DNA of 42,246 bases from a virus: positions 1 through 42,246 of the IMG/VR virus record IMGVR_UViG_3300047388_000065. One strand, 5' to 3'. The position numbers and the translations under genes were made by a program. Each line of letters opens with the position of its first letter. The stretch's first letter is position 1. This document shows positions 16,195-23,808 of this stretch, in pieces. The notes beneath the pieces were generated by a model. It was not told where the DNA came from, ran no database searches, and was given only the letters and a program-made list of their open reading frames with translations.

Positions 16195-17016
16195 ATGACC
16201 GACACGTTCTGGGCTGATATCTCCACTTGGCAGGCCGTCGCGAACGACCAGTACCCGCACCAGGTGCTCGCGTTCCGCGCCGACTTCGGCACCGGCACCG
16301 ACGGCAACGCTGCAGCGAACTGGCGCTACTGCCAGTCCAGTTTGCAGATCAAGGCGGCGATCGCCTATGTCGTGTTCAAGCCGGACGAGGTCGCTGGGAT
16401 CGTGACGCGAGTCAAGGCGCTGTTCGGGGCGAAGTGCCCACCGAAACTCGTCTTCATGATCGACATGGAGTCAGGTGCCGAGTTCGCAGGCGGCGGCGAC
16501 CATTCCGCGCAGGCGAACGCGCTCGCGATCCAACTCGCCGACTACACCGGGTCGCAGCGCCGCGTTCTCGCCTACGCCAACCGCTACGACTACCAGGAGT
16601 GCTGGCCGGCGATCCTGCCATGGCTGAAGAAGGTCACAGCCTCCTACGGCACTTCCGACCCGGGGACGTGGGGCTGGCAGTACTACGGCGGCGTCGCGGC
16701 GAACCCGTCACCGAACGGCTATCCCCGCTCATGCGCACCGTTCGGCGGCAACGTCGACATGAACGTCTCGCACAGCAACCTCGCGCAGTTACTTACCGAC
16801 CTTGGCCTCACAACCCCGACACCAACACCGGAGGACGACATGGCTTGGACCGATCACGTACCCGCAGACTGGCAGCGCAAGTACTACCCGACCGTCGACC
16901 CGGCGAAGACACCGCTCACCTACGGTCAGGTGTTCCTCGACACTGCCGGCCGCGTCATCACCGACCTCGGCGTCGACCGCGCGGATTACACCGTCGACCA
17001 GAAGCCTCCGGCATGA
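16195..17016 (+). CDS. Endolysin, GH25-type muramidase
   Basis: 273 residues. It should cleave MurNAc-GlcNAc bonds in peptidoglycan at lysis. Catalytic-type motifs of glycoside hydrolase 25 are present: DISTWQ with Asp8 near the N-terminus, MIDMES with Asp90 and Glu92, GWQYYG, and NVDMNVS at the end of the barrel. A Thr/Pro linker (TTPTPTPEDD, about 206-215) leads to a 58-residue C-terminal domain (from Met216) likely to bind the wall. That domain has its own ribosome site and ATG inside the gene. No signal peptide, so holin-dependent export is expected. Confidence 0.9.
   Translation: MTDTFWADISTWQAVANDQYPHQVLAFRADFGTGTDGNAAANWRYCQSSLQIKAAIAYVVFKPDEVAGIVTRVKALFGAKCPPKLVFMIDMESGAEFAGGGDHSAQANALAIQLADYTGSQRRVLAYANRYDYQECWPAILPWLKKVTASYGTSDPGTWGWQYYGGVAANPSPNGYPRSCAPFGGNVDMNVSHSNLAQLLTDLGLTTPTPTPEDDMAWTDHVPADWQRKYYPTVDPAKTPLTYGQVFLDTAGRVITDLGVDRADYTVDQKPPA
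16830..16842 (+). promoter_or_regulatory. Internal ribosome site and ATG in the endolysin gene
   Basis: GGAGG at 16830-16834, five bases, then an in-frame ATG at 16840. It falls exactly between the Thr/Pro linker and the C-terminal domain. Translation from here would give a free 58-residue wall-binding domain (16840-17016), as established for some other phage endolysins. Confidence 0.6.
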
Positions 17017-17255
17017 ACCTGCTGCGCAAGCTGTGGGCGAAAGAGCCGGTGCTCGTCTCCACGGTCGTGCCGCTGCTCGCAATCGGCGGCGTCATCACCG
17101 CCGACCAAGCCTCAGCGTTGACGAACACGATCGCGGGTGTCGTGTCGGCCGTGGTGACGCTGCTCGCCGCGTTCAGCGCACGTAGCAAGGTCGCGCCAAC
17201 CAAGCCGCCCCCCGCGCCGCCTGCCGCGCCTCCCGCTACGCCAGTAGCGACCTGA
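17013..17255 (+). CDS. Holin, two membrane segments
   Basis: 80 residues starting MNLLRKLWAKEP. Two hydrophobic segments (VLVSTVVPLLAIGGVIT and IAGVVSAVVTLLAAFSA) with a short turn, then a Pro/Ala-rich tail. Its ATG overlaps the endolysin stop (ATGA). Size, topology and position directly after the lysin make it the best holin candidate among the membrane proteins here; it would open the membrane and release the muramidase. Confidence 0.78.
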   Translation: MNLLRKLWAKEPVLVSTVVPLLAIGGVITADQASALTNTIAGVVSAVVTLLAAFSARSKVAPTKPPPAPPAAPPATPVAT

Positions 17256-17284
17256 CCCACCGCCCCCTCGATGAGAGGCCTGAC

Positions 17285-17560
17285 ATGACATCCGAATCAC
17301 CAGCACTCGTCACGACAACCTGCGCCGGCTGCGGCCAGACCGACGACCACCCGGTCGCGTCATTCCACGTTGGTGTGGCGACCGTGTTCGGCGAGAAGAC
17401 CTTCCACCCGAAGGACCTCGACCAGGACGGCTACCTCGACTACCACTTCGACTGCGTCCCGGAGCAGCTGCTGCACCTAGTCGACCCAGCGCACGTCGAA
17501 GCGGCCACCAGCGGCACGCACGGCGACGCGCTGCGCACCCTGATCACGACGGAGGCCTGA
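17285..17560 (+). CDS. Hypothetical protein with zinc-knuckle-like N-terminus
   Basis: 91 residues. CAGCGQTDDHP near the N-terminus, a central GEKTFHPKDLDQDGYLDYHF segment and a Cys in HFDCVP may bind a metal ion. The start follows a GAGAGGCCTGAC leader; almost the same leader precedes the next gene. It lies between the lysis and tail-fibre genes. No family recognised. Confidence 0.65.
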   Translation: MTSESPALVTTTCAGCGQTDDHPVASFHVGVATVFGEKTFHPKDLDQDGYLDYHFDCVPEQLLHLVDPAHVEAATSGTHGDALRTLITTEA

Positions 17561-17561
17561 C

Positions 17562-17954
17562 ATGGCAAGCGGCATCGACCAGACCACCGCGAACCTCGTC
17601 CTCGCCGCGCTGAACGGCGGCACGGCGTTGTCGATCACGTCGCCGATCAAGCTGAAGCTGATGTCGGCCAACGGCTCGGACACCGCCAGCGGCACCGAGC
17701 TCTCCACAGCATCCGGTTATACGGCGGGCGGCAAGACAGTCACGTTCGCCTCGGCCTCGGCCGGTTCGCAGGCCTCGAACGCTGACGTGACGTGGACGAA
17801 CATGCCCGCCGTCACCGTCGTCGGCGTCGAGCAGTGGGACACCGCAGGCACCCCGAAGCGGACCTTCTGGGGCGCGCTCACCGCGAACAAGACCACCAAC
17901 GCAGGCGACACCCTCGCGGTCCTGTCGGGCACCCTCATCGACTCCTTGGCGTAA
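17562..17954 (+). CDS. Small tail fibre-family protein (second copy of the type)
   Basis: 130 residues, Thr/Ala/Ser-rich beta protein: IKLKLMSANGSDTASGTEL, a TAGGKTVTFASASAG strand pair, VTWTNMPAVTVVGVEQWD, and a late DTLAVLSGTLIDSLA. This ordering of strands matches the widespread small tail-fibre family that the 11372 gene also resembles. A GGAGG site overlaps the upstream stop. It starts the adhesion gene block and probably makes part of a side or tip fibre. Confidence 0.68.
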   Translation: MASGIDQTTANLVLAALNGGTALSITSPIKLKLMSANGSDTASGTELSTASGYTAGGKTVTFASASAGSQASNADVTWTNMPAVTVVGVEQWDTAGTPKRTFWGALTANKTTNAGDTLAVLSGTLIDSLA

Positions 17955-17960
17955 CCGGCG

Positions 17961-19382
17961 GTGTCCGCCTACACGAATGCTGTCCTGGCGGATTCGCCGT
18001 TCTTCTACCTGCGGCTCGGCGAATCATCCGGCACTGTCGCCGCGGACGCTTCCGGTAACAGCCGCACTGGCACCTACGCCGGGTCGCCCACCCTCGGCGC
18101 CACCGGCGCGCTCGCCGCGATCGACACGAACACGGCGCTGCAAACTGACGGCACCAACGACGTCTGCACCATCACCGGCAGTACCGCGTTCTTCCCTGAA
18201 ACCAATGCGGGCGGTGCGCTGAGCATCGAGTTCTGGCTCAAAACGACCGCGACCGGCGGCGCGGCGAACGTCACCGGTGGGCTGGTGTGCTGCAACGTCG
18301 ATGCGAGCAATAAGCGCTGGTGTGTGGATCTCGACGCGACCGGGCACCTGTTGTTCCGGTCGGGTGCGTCGATGACGACGATCGTCACATCCACGATCGT
18401 CGTGAATGACGGTGTGTGGCGGCATTTCGTCGTCACCATCACATCCTCAGCGTCCACGACCCTCTACATCAATGGCGTGTCGAATGCGACCGGTACCTAT
18501 GCTGGCGGCGGTTCGGGGACGCCTGCTATCACTGTGGGGGAGAATCCGCGGGCTACGACGCCGTTCACGGCGGCGACGTTCGACGAGGTCTCGCTCTACA
18601 CGACCACCCTGTCAGCCGCGCGGGTGCTCGCGCATTACATGGCCGGCGCGGCCGGGGCGTTGAAGGTTCAAGGCACCACGGTCGCGACAACGACCACCAC
18701 GACCCTCACGAACAACGCCTGGGGCTCCGCGCCGGTCGCGGGCAACTGGCTGATCATGGTCGTGCTGATAAACCGCTCGTCCGCTGTCGCGTCGGCAAAC
18801 GCCGTATCTGGATGGACCGGCCCTATCTCTCTCTCGGGTGGCAACGAGGCGATCAACAGCACCCGCCACATCTACTTCGGCATCTACTACCGGCAAGCGA
18901 CCGGCGTGAACACCGCAGGCAACGATGCAGCCCCCGCTGTCACAGTGTCGAACAACTCCGGTTGCGTCGGATGGTGCGACGAATTCCCGCTACTCGGCGG
19001 GCATGACGCTGACGGCACAGTGCAGGACACCAATGCAACGTCCGGCACCATCACCCCGAGCGTTGTCGCCAGCGCGGCTAGCGACCTCTGCTACACCGTG
19101 GCCGCCGGCAACTCGGGCGTCATCCCCACAACCTGCTCATTCGCGGGCGGCGCGATCGGTGACCGCGCGGTCGCGTTCTTCAACACCGACCTCTACTACG
19201 CCTCCGCATACCAGGCAGCCGCCGCGTCAGGCACCATCTCGCCAACCAACACCGTTGCGGGCATCGCCTCCACCGGGCTGCCGATCATCGGCGGCGTCAG
19301 TGTCGCGTTCCTCGCAGCTACCCCGAAGTCCCTTGTTCTCGACGAGCGGCGCATCCGCCGAAACAGTCTGCTGAGGAGATAG
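17961..19382 (+). CDS. LamG/concanavalin-like tail adhesin
   Basis: 473 residues. Residues about 10-230 form a laminin-G/concanavalin-type jelly roll: FFYLRLGESSGTVAADASGN at the start, LSIEFWLKT, WRHFVVTITSSASTTLYING and TFDEVSLYTTTLS. This fold binds glycans and is common in phage receptor-binding proteins. The second half is another beta-rich domain ending in a basic tail (DERRIRRNSLLRR). GTG start, six bases after the previous stop. Likely contacts host surface sugars. Confidence 0.82.
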   Translation: MSAYTNAVLADSPFFYLRLGESSGTVAADASGNSRTGTYAGSPTLGATGALAAIDTNTALQTDGTNDVCTITGSTAFFPETNAGGALSIEFWLKTTATGGAANVTGGLVCCNVDASNKRWCVDLDATGHLLFRSGASMTTIVTSTIVVNDGVWRHFVVTITSSASTTLYINGVSNATGTYAGGGSGTPAITVGENPRATTPFTAATFDEVSLYTTTLSAARVLAHYMAGAAGALKVQGTTVATTTTTTLTNNAWGSAPVAGNWLIMVVLINRSSAVASANAVSGWTGPISLSGGNEAINSTRHIYFGIYYRQATGVNTAGNDAAPAVTVSNNSGCVGWCDEFPLLGGHDADGTVQDTNATSGTITPSVVASAASDLCYTVAAGNSGVIPTTCSFAGGAIGDRAVAFFNTDLYYASAYQAAAASGTISPTNTVAGIASTGLPIIGGVSVAFLAATPKSLVLDERRIRRNSLLRR

Positions 19383-19384
19383 CG

Positions 19385-19879
19385 ATGATCGGTATTGGCC
19401 GCGCCTACGTGGTGGAGTTCCACAACGTCAGCATCTCCGCGCAGCAAGATTTATTTTATGTGAAACCTGCGGCTGACAAGATTTGCGTGATCGAGGCGCT
19501 GTACCTGTCCAACGTCGGCGGGGCGGCCGATGCCGGTGACGCGCAGGAGGAGCTGTACCGGATGGAAATCATTCGGCTCCCCGCGACCGTCACCGTGGGC
19601 TCGGGCGGCGGGTCGATGACGCCGAACCCGACCGCGACCAACGACGCCGCCGCGGGCTTCACCGCGCGGATCAACGACACCACGGTCGCCACCACGAACG
19701 GCACGGCGTTGAACTTGCACTCGGACGGCTGGAACGTCCGCGTCCCCTACGTGTGGATGCCGCCGCCCGAGCACCGGCTGCTGATCGCGAACGCTCAGGC
19801 GGTCGTGGTGCGGCTCGTCACGACCCCAGCCGACGCTGTGACCTGCAACGGCACCCTGATCGTGCGCGAACTGCCCTAA
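19385..19879 (+). CDS. Conserved tail-tip protein, function unknown
   Basis: 164 residues, beta-rich: GRAYVVEFHNVSISAQQDLF, CVIEALYLSNVGG, WNVRVPYVWMPPPEHRLL and a final LIVRELP. I recall similar proteins among actinophage tail genes, but no function is established. A GGAG site precedes the ATG. Placement between two fibre genes suggests a structural or fibre-attachment role. Confidence 0.68.
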   Translation: MIGIGRAYVVEFHNVSISAQQDLFYVKPAADKICVIEALYLSNVGGAADAGDAQEELYRMEIIRLPATVTVGSGGGSMTPNPTATNDAAAGFTARINDTTVATTNGTALNLHSDGWNVRVPYVWMPPPEHRLLIANAQAVVVRLVTTPADAVTCNGTLIVRELP

Positions 19880-19885
19880 CCCGTC

Positions 19886-21256
19886 ATGGGCGTTTATCGT
19901 CGCCGCTACTGGCAGGTCCGAGGGCGCCCGAACCGCCAGTGGATCGGCACGAATGCTGCCGCCTCTCTGACGGCGACGGCCACCTGTACCGCCGCTGCGT
20001 CGATGACGGTCGGTGCGGCGGACTCCGTGTTCCCGGCCGCTACCTGCGCCGCTGTAGCTACGGTTACGGTGGCTAGCGCTGATTCGACGTTCCCCGCCGC
20101 AACCTGCGCCGCGCTGGCCTCAGTAAGTGTGGCCGCGCTGGCCTCGACCACGGGCGCAGCCAACATCAGCGTGAACGCACAAGTCACCGTCGCCGCGCTC
20201 GATACCGAACAGGCTGCCGCGACCTGTTCCGCTCTCGCGACCCTCACCGCTGCACCGCTGGTCACCGAGCAGCCTGCGGCAACCTTGGCAGCCATCGCGG
20301 CGCTCGCTGCCGACACGCTCAACTCGACGTTCCCCGCCGCCACGCTCGCAGCGGTCGCGTCCGTCGTCGCGGCTGGCGCGGACTCGACCACCGCCGCAGC
20401 CACCCTGAACGGCCTCGCCGCCGTGAGCGTGGATGCGCTCGACACCAGCAGCGCCGCAGCTACATGCATAGCGCTGGCCAGTGTCGTCGTCGCCGCCAGT
20501 GACACCGAGGCCGCAGCGACACTCCTGGCCTCTCTCGCGACCTTGTCCAGCGACACCCTTGTCACCGAGCAGCCATCAGCCACCCTCAACGTGCTCGCAT
20601 CCCTGGCAGCGGACACCCTTGACACCAGCAACCCCGCTGCGGTCCTGGTCAGCCAGGCGGCGCTCGCTGCCGACACGCTCAACGTCAGCAGCGCGGCGGC
20701 GACCATCCAAACCACAGCGTCGGTCACCGCAGCAGCATTAGACACCGACCCCGCAGCAGCGACACTGGCTGCCTTCGCGGCACTAACCGCTGACGGGTCC
20801 ACATCCACGCCAGGCGGCGCGACACTGACCGTCACCGCCAGCGTCTCGGCCGACACCCTCAACACGGCACCGGCCGCAGTTCAACTCGCCGCACACGCCG
20901 CGATAACCGCCGCCGCGCTCGACATTGCGGCGGGTTCTGCGACCCTCGCCGCAGTCGCCGGCATCGACGTGCAAGCCGTCGCAACGCTCGTGTTCGCAGC
21001 CGTGCTGCAAGCCGTCGCGACGCTGACCGCATCCGGCACCATATTCAACCCCACCCCGACACCGCCCGACCGGGTTCACAGCGTCCCGGCCGAGCACCGG
21101 TTCACGCTCGTCGGCGCCGAGAGCCGTACCGCGTCAGTCGGTGCCGAGCAGCGCAGTCACAGCATCAGCGCAGAGCCGCGCACCGCCTCGATCCCGGCCG
21201 AGCACCGCTTCGCATCCGTCCCCCGCGAGCAGCGCGAAACACCGACAGGCAACTGA
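19886..21256 (+). CDS. Ala-rich 20-residue-repeat fibre protein with C-terminal nonapeptide repeats
   Basis: 456 residues. After a basic N-terminus (MGVYRRRYWQVRGRPNRQWI), residues about 33-375 are built from about 16 units of 20 residues on the theme TLAALASVxxxALDTxxAAA, giving a regular Ala/Thr/Val/Leu pattern expected for a beta-solenoid or another extended repeat fold. Residues 399-452 hold six 9-residue units (SVPAEHRFT, LVGAESRTA, SVGAEQRSH, SISAEPRTA, SIPAEHRFA, SVPREQRET). It probably forms a fibre shaft, with the short repeats as an attachment or tip segment. The next gene is a fibre-tail adaptor type. Confidence 0.75.
   Translation: MGVYRRRYWQVRGRPNRQWIGTNAAASLTATATCTAAASMTVGAADSVFPAATCAAVATVTVASADSTFPAATCAALASVSVAALASTTGAANISVNAQVTVAALDTEQAAATCSALATLTAAPLVTEQPAATLAAIAALAADTLNSTFPAATLAAVASVVAAGADSTTAAATLNGLAAVSVDALDTSSAAATCIALASVVVAASDTEAAATLLASLATLSSDTLVTEQPSATLNVLASLAADTLDTSNPAAVLVSQAALAADTLNVSSAAATIQTTASVTAAALDTDPAAATLAAFAALTADGSTSTPGGATLTVTASVSADTLNTAPAAVQLAAHAAITAAALDIAAGSATLAAVAGIDVQAVATLVFAAVLQAVATLTASGTIFNPTPTPPDRVHSVPAEHRFTLVGAESRTASVGAEQRSHSISAEPRTASIPAEHRFASVPREQRETPTGN
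19982..21010 (+). repeat. About 16 imperfect 60-bp units coding a 20-residue repeat
   Basis: Successive 60-bp units encode TCAAVATVTVASADSTFPAA-like blocks. Several are close at DNA level, for example the CGACGTTCCCCGCCGC segment around 20085 and 20328. The units are diverged, unlike the near-perfect array at 26674. Confidence 0.75.
21080..21241 (+). repeat. Six 27-bp units coding a nonapeptide repeat
   Basis: The nine-residue motif S-(V/I)-x-A-E-x-R-x-x occurs six times in a row at the C-terminus of the Ala-rich protein. The A-E-x-R core is invariant in five of six copies. Confidence 0.7.
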
Positions 21257-21269
21257 AACGGAGCAACCA

Positions 21270-21593
21270 GTGCCCAGCTTCCCTAAAGTGACGTTCCCGC
21301 TGGCGGTGAAAGACAAAGACGCCGTCCTCGACTGGGGATTCAACTGGAACGACCCGACTGCGGTCGGCGGCCCGTGGCTCGAGGAAGGCGAGACGATCAC
21401 CACGTCGGAGTGGATCGCGCCGGATGTGGTTGACGGCATCGTGATCGACTCCGACACCAACACGACCACGACCACGACCGTCTGGATCTCGGGCGGCACA
21501 GTCGGCGTCGTCTATCTTCTGACCAATCGCATCACAACGACCGGCGGTCGCATTGACGACCGGTCATGGGAGATCAAGGTCGTGGACCGATGA
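21270..21593 (+). CDS. Fibre-tail adaptor-like protein
   Basis: 107 residues starting at GTG 21270 (GGAG upstream); a longer frame from 21141 reads through the preceding gene and is rejected. The motif KDKDAVLDWGFNWNDP, GETITTSEWIAP and a final DDRSWEIKVVDR match a common small Ig-like phage protein thought to link fibres to the tail. The stop overlaps the next ATG. This supports the view that the flanking genes are fibre components. Confidence 0.75.
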   Translation: MPSFPKVTFPLAVKDKDAVLDWGFNWNDPTAVGGPWLEEGETITTSEWIAPDVVDGIVIDSDTNTTTTTTVWISGGTVGVVYLLTNRITTTGGRIDDRSWEIKVVDR

Positions 21594-22648
21594 TCTACAC
21601 ATCCGACCTGTACTCGCAGGACGTGATCGCCGGGACATCGGCGGAACTGGCGGAGGCGTTCGCGGCCACCCCACCGGACGGCGGCATCGGTCTGGCCTAC
21701 ATCCCCCGCAAACGGCAAGTGATCGTGAACACGGATACGGGTGAATTCTTCGTCGGCAACGGCACGACACGCGGCGCCGACCTGACGCCATTACCTGGCG
21801 GCGGGGGTTCGTCCTCGTTCGATAACTGGCTTTACGGTGACGGCTCGCAAGGCGCACACGTCGCCACGGACGGCGAATACTTCCGCAGCGGCTTCTACAC
21901 CGACTACACCATCCCGCTAGGCGTCACCGTGAAAGTGCCACGCACCTACGGCGACGGCGACGGCGGCGTGGTCGAGGATGGGTCGGAAGACCCGGCGAAC
22001 CCGCCACCGTTCATCCTCTACTGCACCGGCACATTCACCATCAACGGCACCCTCGACATGTCGAGCGCGAACTCGGTCGGCCGGCTTGACCCGAGCGGCA
22101 CCGGCAGCATCACCGGCGACGCGAGCACGGGTGCCGGTGGCATCACCGTCCCGCATCTCGCGTTCTTCGCTGACGGTGCAGGCGGCTCGGGCGCGGCCGG
22201 TGCGGGCGACGTGGCACCTGTAGCGCGACCTGTGCTGCGTAACCCGCTGCGGCTGCTGACCTACGTCCCCCACGTCGGCGGGTTCAGCACTGTGAGCGCG
22301 GGCGGCAACGGCGCAGGCGATAACACCAACTATGGCGGTTCCGGTGGCGCTCCTGGCCGCTGGTGCGTCATCGTGGCCCGCCACATCGTCCACGGCGGCA
22401 CCAACGTCTACAACCTTCAAGGCGGCAACGGCGGGGACGCCGGCGATGACGGTACTGGCTCGACCGGTCACGGTGACTGCGGTGGCGGCGGCGGCGGCGC
22501 GGGCGGCTGGTGGGTCACCATCTCCGACACCCTCACCGGTAGCGCGGTGATCGTCGGCCACGGCGGCACAGGCGGCACGGGTTGCGGCACCGGCACGAAC
22601 GGCACCAACGGGCAGGACGGGACGGGTATCCACTACGTCGCAGCCTGA
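21590..22648 (+). CDS. Gly-rich tail fibre/tip protein
   Basis: 352 residues from the ATG at 21590 (ATGA overlap). The N-terminus (about 1-75) reads like a fibre attachment domain (GGIGLAYIPRKRQVIVNTDT, EFFVGNGTTRGADLTPLPGG). The middle (about 130-160) is beta-rich. The C-terminal third is extremely Gly-rich (GGGGGGAGGWW, HGGTGGTGCGTG), resembling polyglycine-helix adhesin tips of other phages. It ends the late operon and is followed by a strong terminator, so it is a good receptor-binding candidate. Confidence 0.75.
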   Translation: MIYTSDLYSQDVIAGTSAELAEAFAATPPDGGIGLAYIPRKRQVIVNTDTGEFFVGNGTTRGADLTPLPGGGGSSSFDNWLYGDGSQGAHVATDGEYFRSGFYTDYTIPLGVTVKVPRTYGDGDGGVVEDGSEDPANPPPFILYCTGTFTINGTLDMSSANSVGRLDPSGTGSITGDASTGAGGITVPHLAFFADGAGGSGAAGAGDVAPVARPVLRNPLRLLTYVPHVGGFSTVSAGGNGAGDNTNYGGSGGAPGRWCVIVARHIVHGGTNVYNLQGGNGGDAGDDGTGSTGHGDCGGGGGGAGGWWVTISDTLTGSAVIVGHGGTGGTGCGTGTNGTNGQDGTGIHYVAA

Positions 22649-22664
22649 CCCCCAGCATGAACGA

Positions 22665-22700
22665 CGCCCCGAGCCTCACGGCTCGGGGCGCGTTTTATTA
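22665..22700 (+). terminator. Rho-independent terminator ending the late operon
   Basis: An 11-bp perfect GC stem (22665-22675 with 22680-22690) and a 4-nt loop are followed by CGTTTTATTA. This is the only hairpin in the window that I see with a proper U-tract. It lies 17 bases after the last fibre gene and separates rightward late transcription from the leftward genes beyond. Confidence 0.9.
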
Positions 22701-22725
22701 TGTCAGCCGGGATCGAAGCAGGCCA

Positions 22726-22845
22726 TTACCGCAACATCCCCCCGCCACGCGCCCACTGCAGCCACAACAGCCCAGCGAACAGCCCAGCGTAGTAACTGAC
22801 CGCCCCGACCACCCGCAACGGCACGAACAGCAGCCAGAAGATCAC
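22726..22845 (-). CDS. Short membrane protein, second gene of a leftward pair
   Basis: 39 residues on the minus strand: VIFWLLFVPLRVV, then a second hydrophobic stretch (YYAGLFAGLLWLQW) and a basic end. The GTG start overlaps the stop of the gene upstream of it (22842) by four bases, so the two are co-translated. It could anchor at the membrane in the lysogen. No family recognised. Confidence 0.55.
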   Translation of the reverse strand: MIFWLLFVPLRVVGAVSYYAGLFAGLLWLQWARGGGMLR

Positions 22846-23105
22846 CGCTCGCCCGCAAGCCACGCCTCGAACCGCATCTCATACGCCTCACGCACGACAC
22901 GCCGATCCAACACGTTGAAGTGCTCCTCACCCGCTGCCTGACGCACGGCCGGGTCGAGCGCACGCCGGTATACCACGTCGAGCGCTGTGATTACGTCATG
23001 GCCGTTGTAACGCCAGATCGCGTAGGCCGCGCGGGCTACCGCTTCGGTGAGTTCTGTTGATGTTGGCGCTGTGAGCCGCGCCGCTGCTTGCCCCCGAATG
23101 GTCAT
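22842..23105 (-). CDS. Leftward gene of unknown function in the lysogeny region
   Basis: 87 residues, helical, starting MTIRGQAAARLTAPTSTELT and continuing with AVARAAYAIWRYNGHDV and EEHFNVLDRRVVREAYEMRF. No DNA-binding motif is evident. The ATG is exactly six bases after a TAGTCT -10 element whose -35 (TTGACT) is 17 bp further up, so its mRNA is probably leaderless. It is divergent from the HTH gene at 23123, and the promoters overlap. Confidence 0.65.
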   Translation of the reverse strand: MTIRGQAAARLTAPTSTELTEAVARAAYAIWRYNGHDVITALDVVYRRALDPAVRQAAGEEHFNVLDRRVVREAYEMRFEAWLAGER

Positions 23106-23122
23106 GTGACTAGACTAGGCAT
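23088..23122 (+). promoter_or_regulatory. Rightward leaderless promoter for 23123-23362
   Basis: TTGCCC (23088-23093), 17 bp, TAGACT (23111-23116), 6 bp, GTG at 23123. The same design as its divergent partner, with which it overlaps. Confidence 0.55.
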
Positions 23123-23138
23123 GTGACTAGCCCTAGTC
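23103..23138. promoter_or_regulatory. Operator-like repeats between divergent promoters
   Basis: An 11-bp direct repeat CATGTGACTAG occurs at 23103-23113 and 23120-23130. An inverted repeat GACTAG-CC-CTAGTC spans 23125-23138. These cover the -10 elements and one -35 of both divergent promoters, a natural site for a repressor such as the HTH product of 23123. Confidence 0.6.
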
Positions 23139-23140
23139 AA
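23106..23140 (-). promoter_or_regulatory. Leftward leaderless promoter for 22842-23105
   Basis: On the minus strand: TTGACT (23140-23135), 17 bp, TAGTCT (23117-23112), 6 bp, ATG. The -10 to start distance leaves no room for a ribosome site, so transcription should begin at or next to the A of ATG. Confidence 0.65.
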
Positions 23141-23362
23141 GAGACAAGCCGTAGGCACCTGTCTAGCGTTCACCCAGTGAGCGACTGGTGCGGCGCCGCT
23201 GAGATCGCGGCCATGCTTGGCGTCTCACGCCAGCGCGTGCAGCAGCTTGTCAACTCGCGCGACTTCCCTGCACCCGAGTTCGAGCTCGCGATGGGCAAAG
23301 TCTGGTCAACAGCGAAGGTCCGGGCCTGGGCGAAAGCCCGAGGCCGGCACCTACACGCCTAG
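23123..23362 (+). CDS. MerR/excisionase-type HTH protein
   Basis: 79 residues. Residues about 22-77 form a helix-turn-helix domain (DWCGAAEIAAMLGVSRQRVQ, then FELAMGKVWSTAKVRAWAKA) of the HTH_17/AlpA/Xis type. The GTG at 23123 fits a leaderless promoter; a GTG at 23177 would give a 61-residue core. It may regulate its divergent neighbour or act as a directionality factor for the integrase. Its end touches the convergent lipoprotein gene. Confidence 0.75.
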   Translation: MTSPSQETSRRHLSSVHPVSDWCGAAEIAAMLGVSRQRVQQLVNSRDFPAPEFELAMGKVWSTAKVRAWAKARGRHLHA

Positions 23363-23808
23363 CCGCCGAGTGTGAGCGAGACGTTCCCGAGATCCGCTTC
23401 CGACTCCTTCAGCGTCCCGCGATGCGTCACCGTCACCCCGTAGAACCCGAGACCACCCGGAACCTGCACAGTGAACAGGAATCGGCATTGGAAGCCGCTC
23501 GTGAGTTTGCCGCCCCGTAATGACGTGATCGCCAGCGTCTTCCCCGCATCGTCGCTGACGACGACCTGAGCACCGCCGTTGATGTCGCTGAAGCCGCCCG
23601 TCCCGTGACACGCCGCGCCGACGCTCAGGTCGCCGCCGGATTCCCAGCCGTTCGGGTCAGCGAGCGAAACAGTCCCGACGACGCGGGCGAGCGCGGCAGT
23701 TGACGAGGACGACGATGCGCTTGATGCCGGCGGGCTGCTCGCTTTGCCAGCACTCGGCGAACATCCGGCGAGCAGCAGCGCAGTAAAGATCAGCCCCCAC
23801 CGCCCCAT
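23359..23808 (-). CDS. Lipoprotein, superinfection-exclusion candidate
   Basis: 149 residues. A signal peptide MGRWGLIFTALLLAGC with lipobox LLAGC (Cys15) is followed by a Ser/Ala/Pro linker (about 16-40) and a beta-rich domain (VVGTVSLADPNGWESGG, GAQVVVSDDAGKTLAI, two Cys). It should be anchored outside the membrane. It has its own promoter and lies next to the integrase, typical of lysogenic-conversion genes; blocking DNA entry of other phages is a plausible role but only an inference. It is convergent with the HTH gene. Confidence 0.75.
   Translation of the reverse strand: MGRWGLIFTALLLAGCSPSAGKASSPPASSASSSSSTAALARVVGTVSLADPNGWESGGDLSVGAACHGTGGFSDINGGAQVVVSDDAGKTLAITSLRGGKLTSGFQCRFLFTVQVPGGLGFYGVTVTHRGTLKESEADLGNVSLTLGG

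Noticed and set aside
19906-20865. Minus-strand open frame of 319 codons, Ala/Ser/Val-rich
   Set aside because: Antisense reading of the 60-bp repeats in the fibre gene; repeats keep several frames open.
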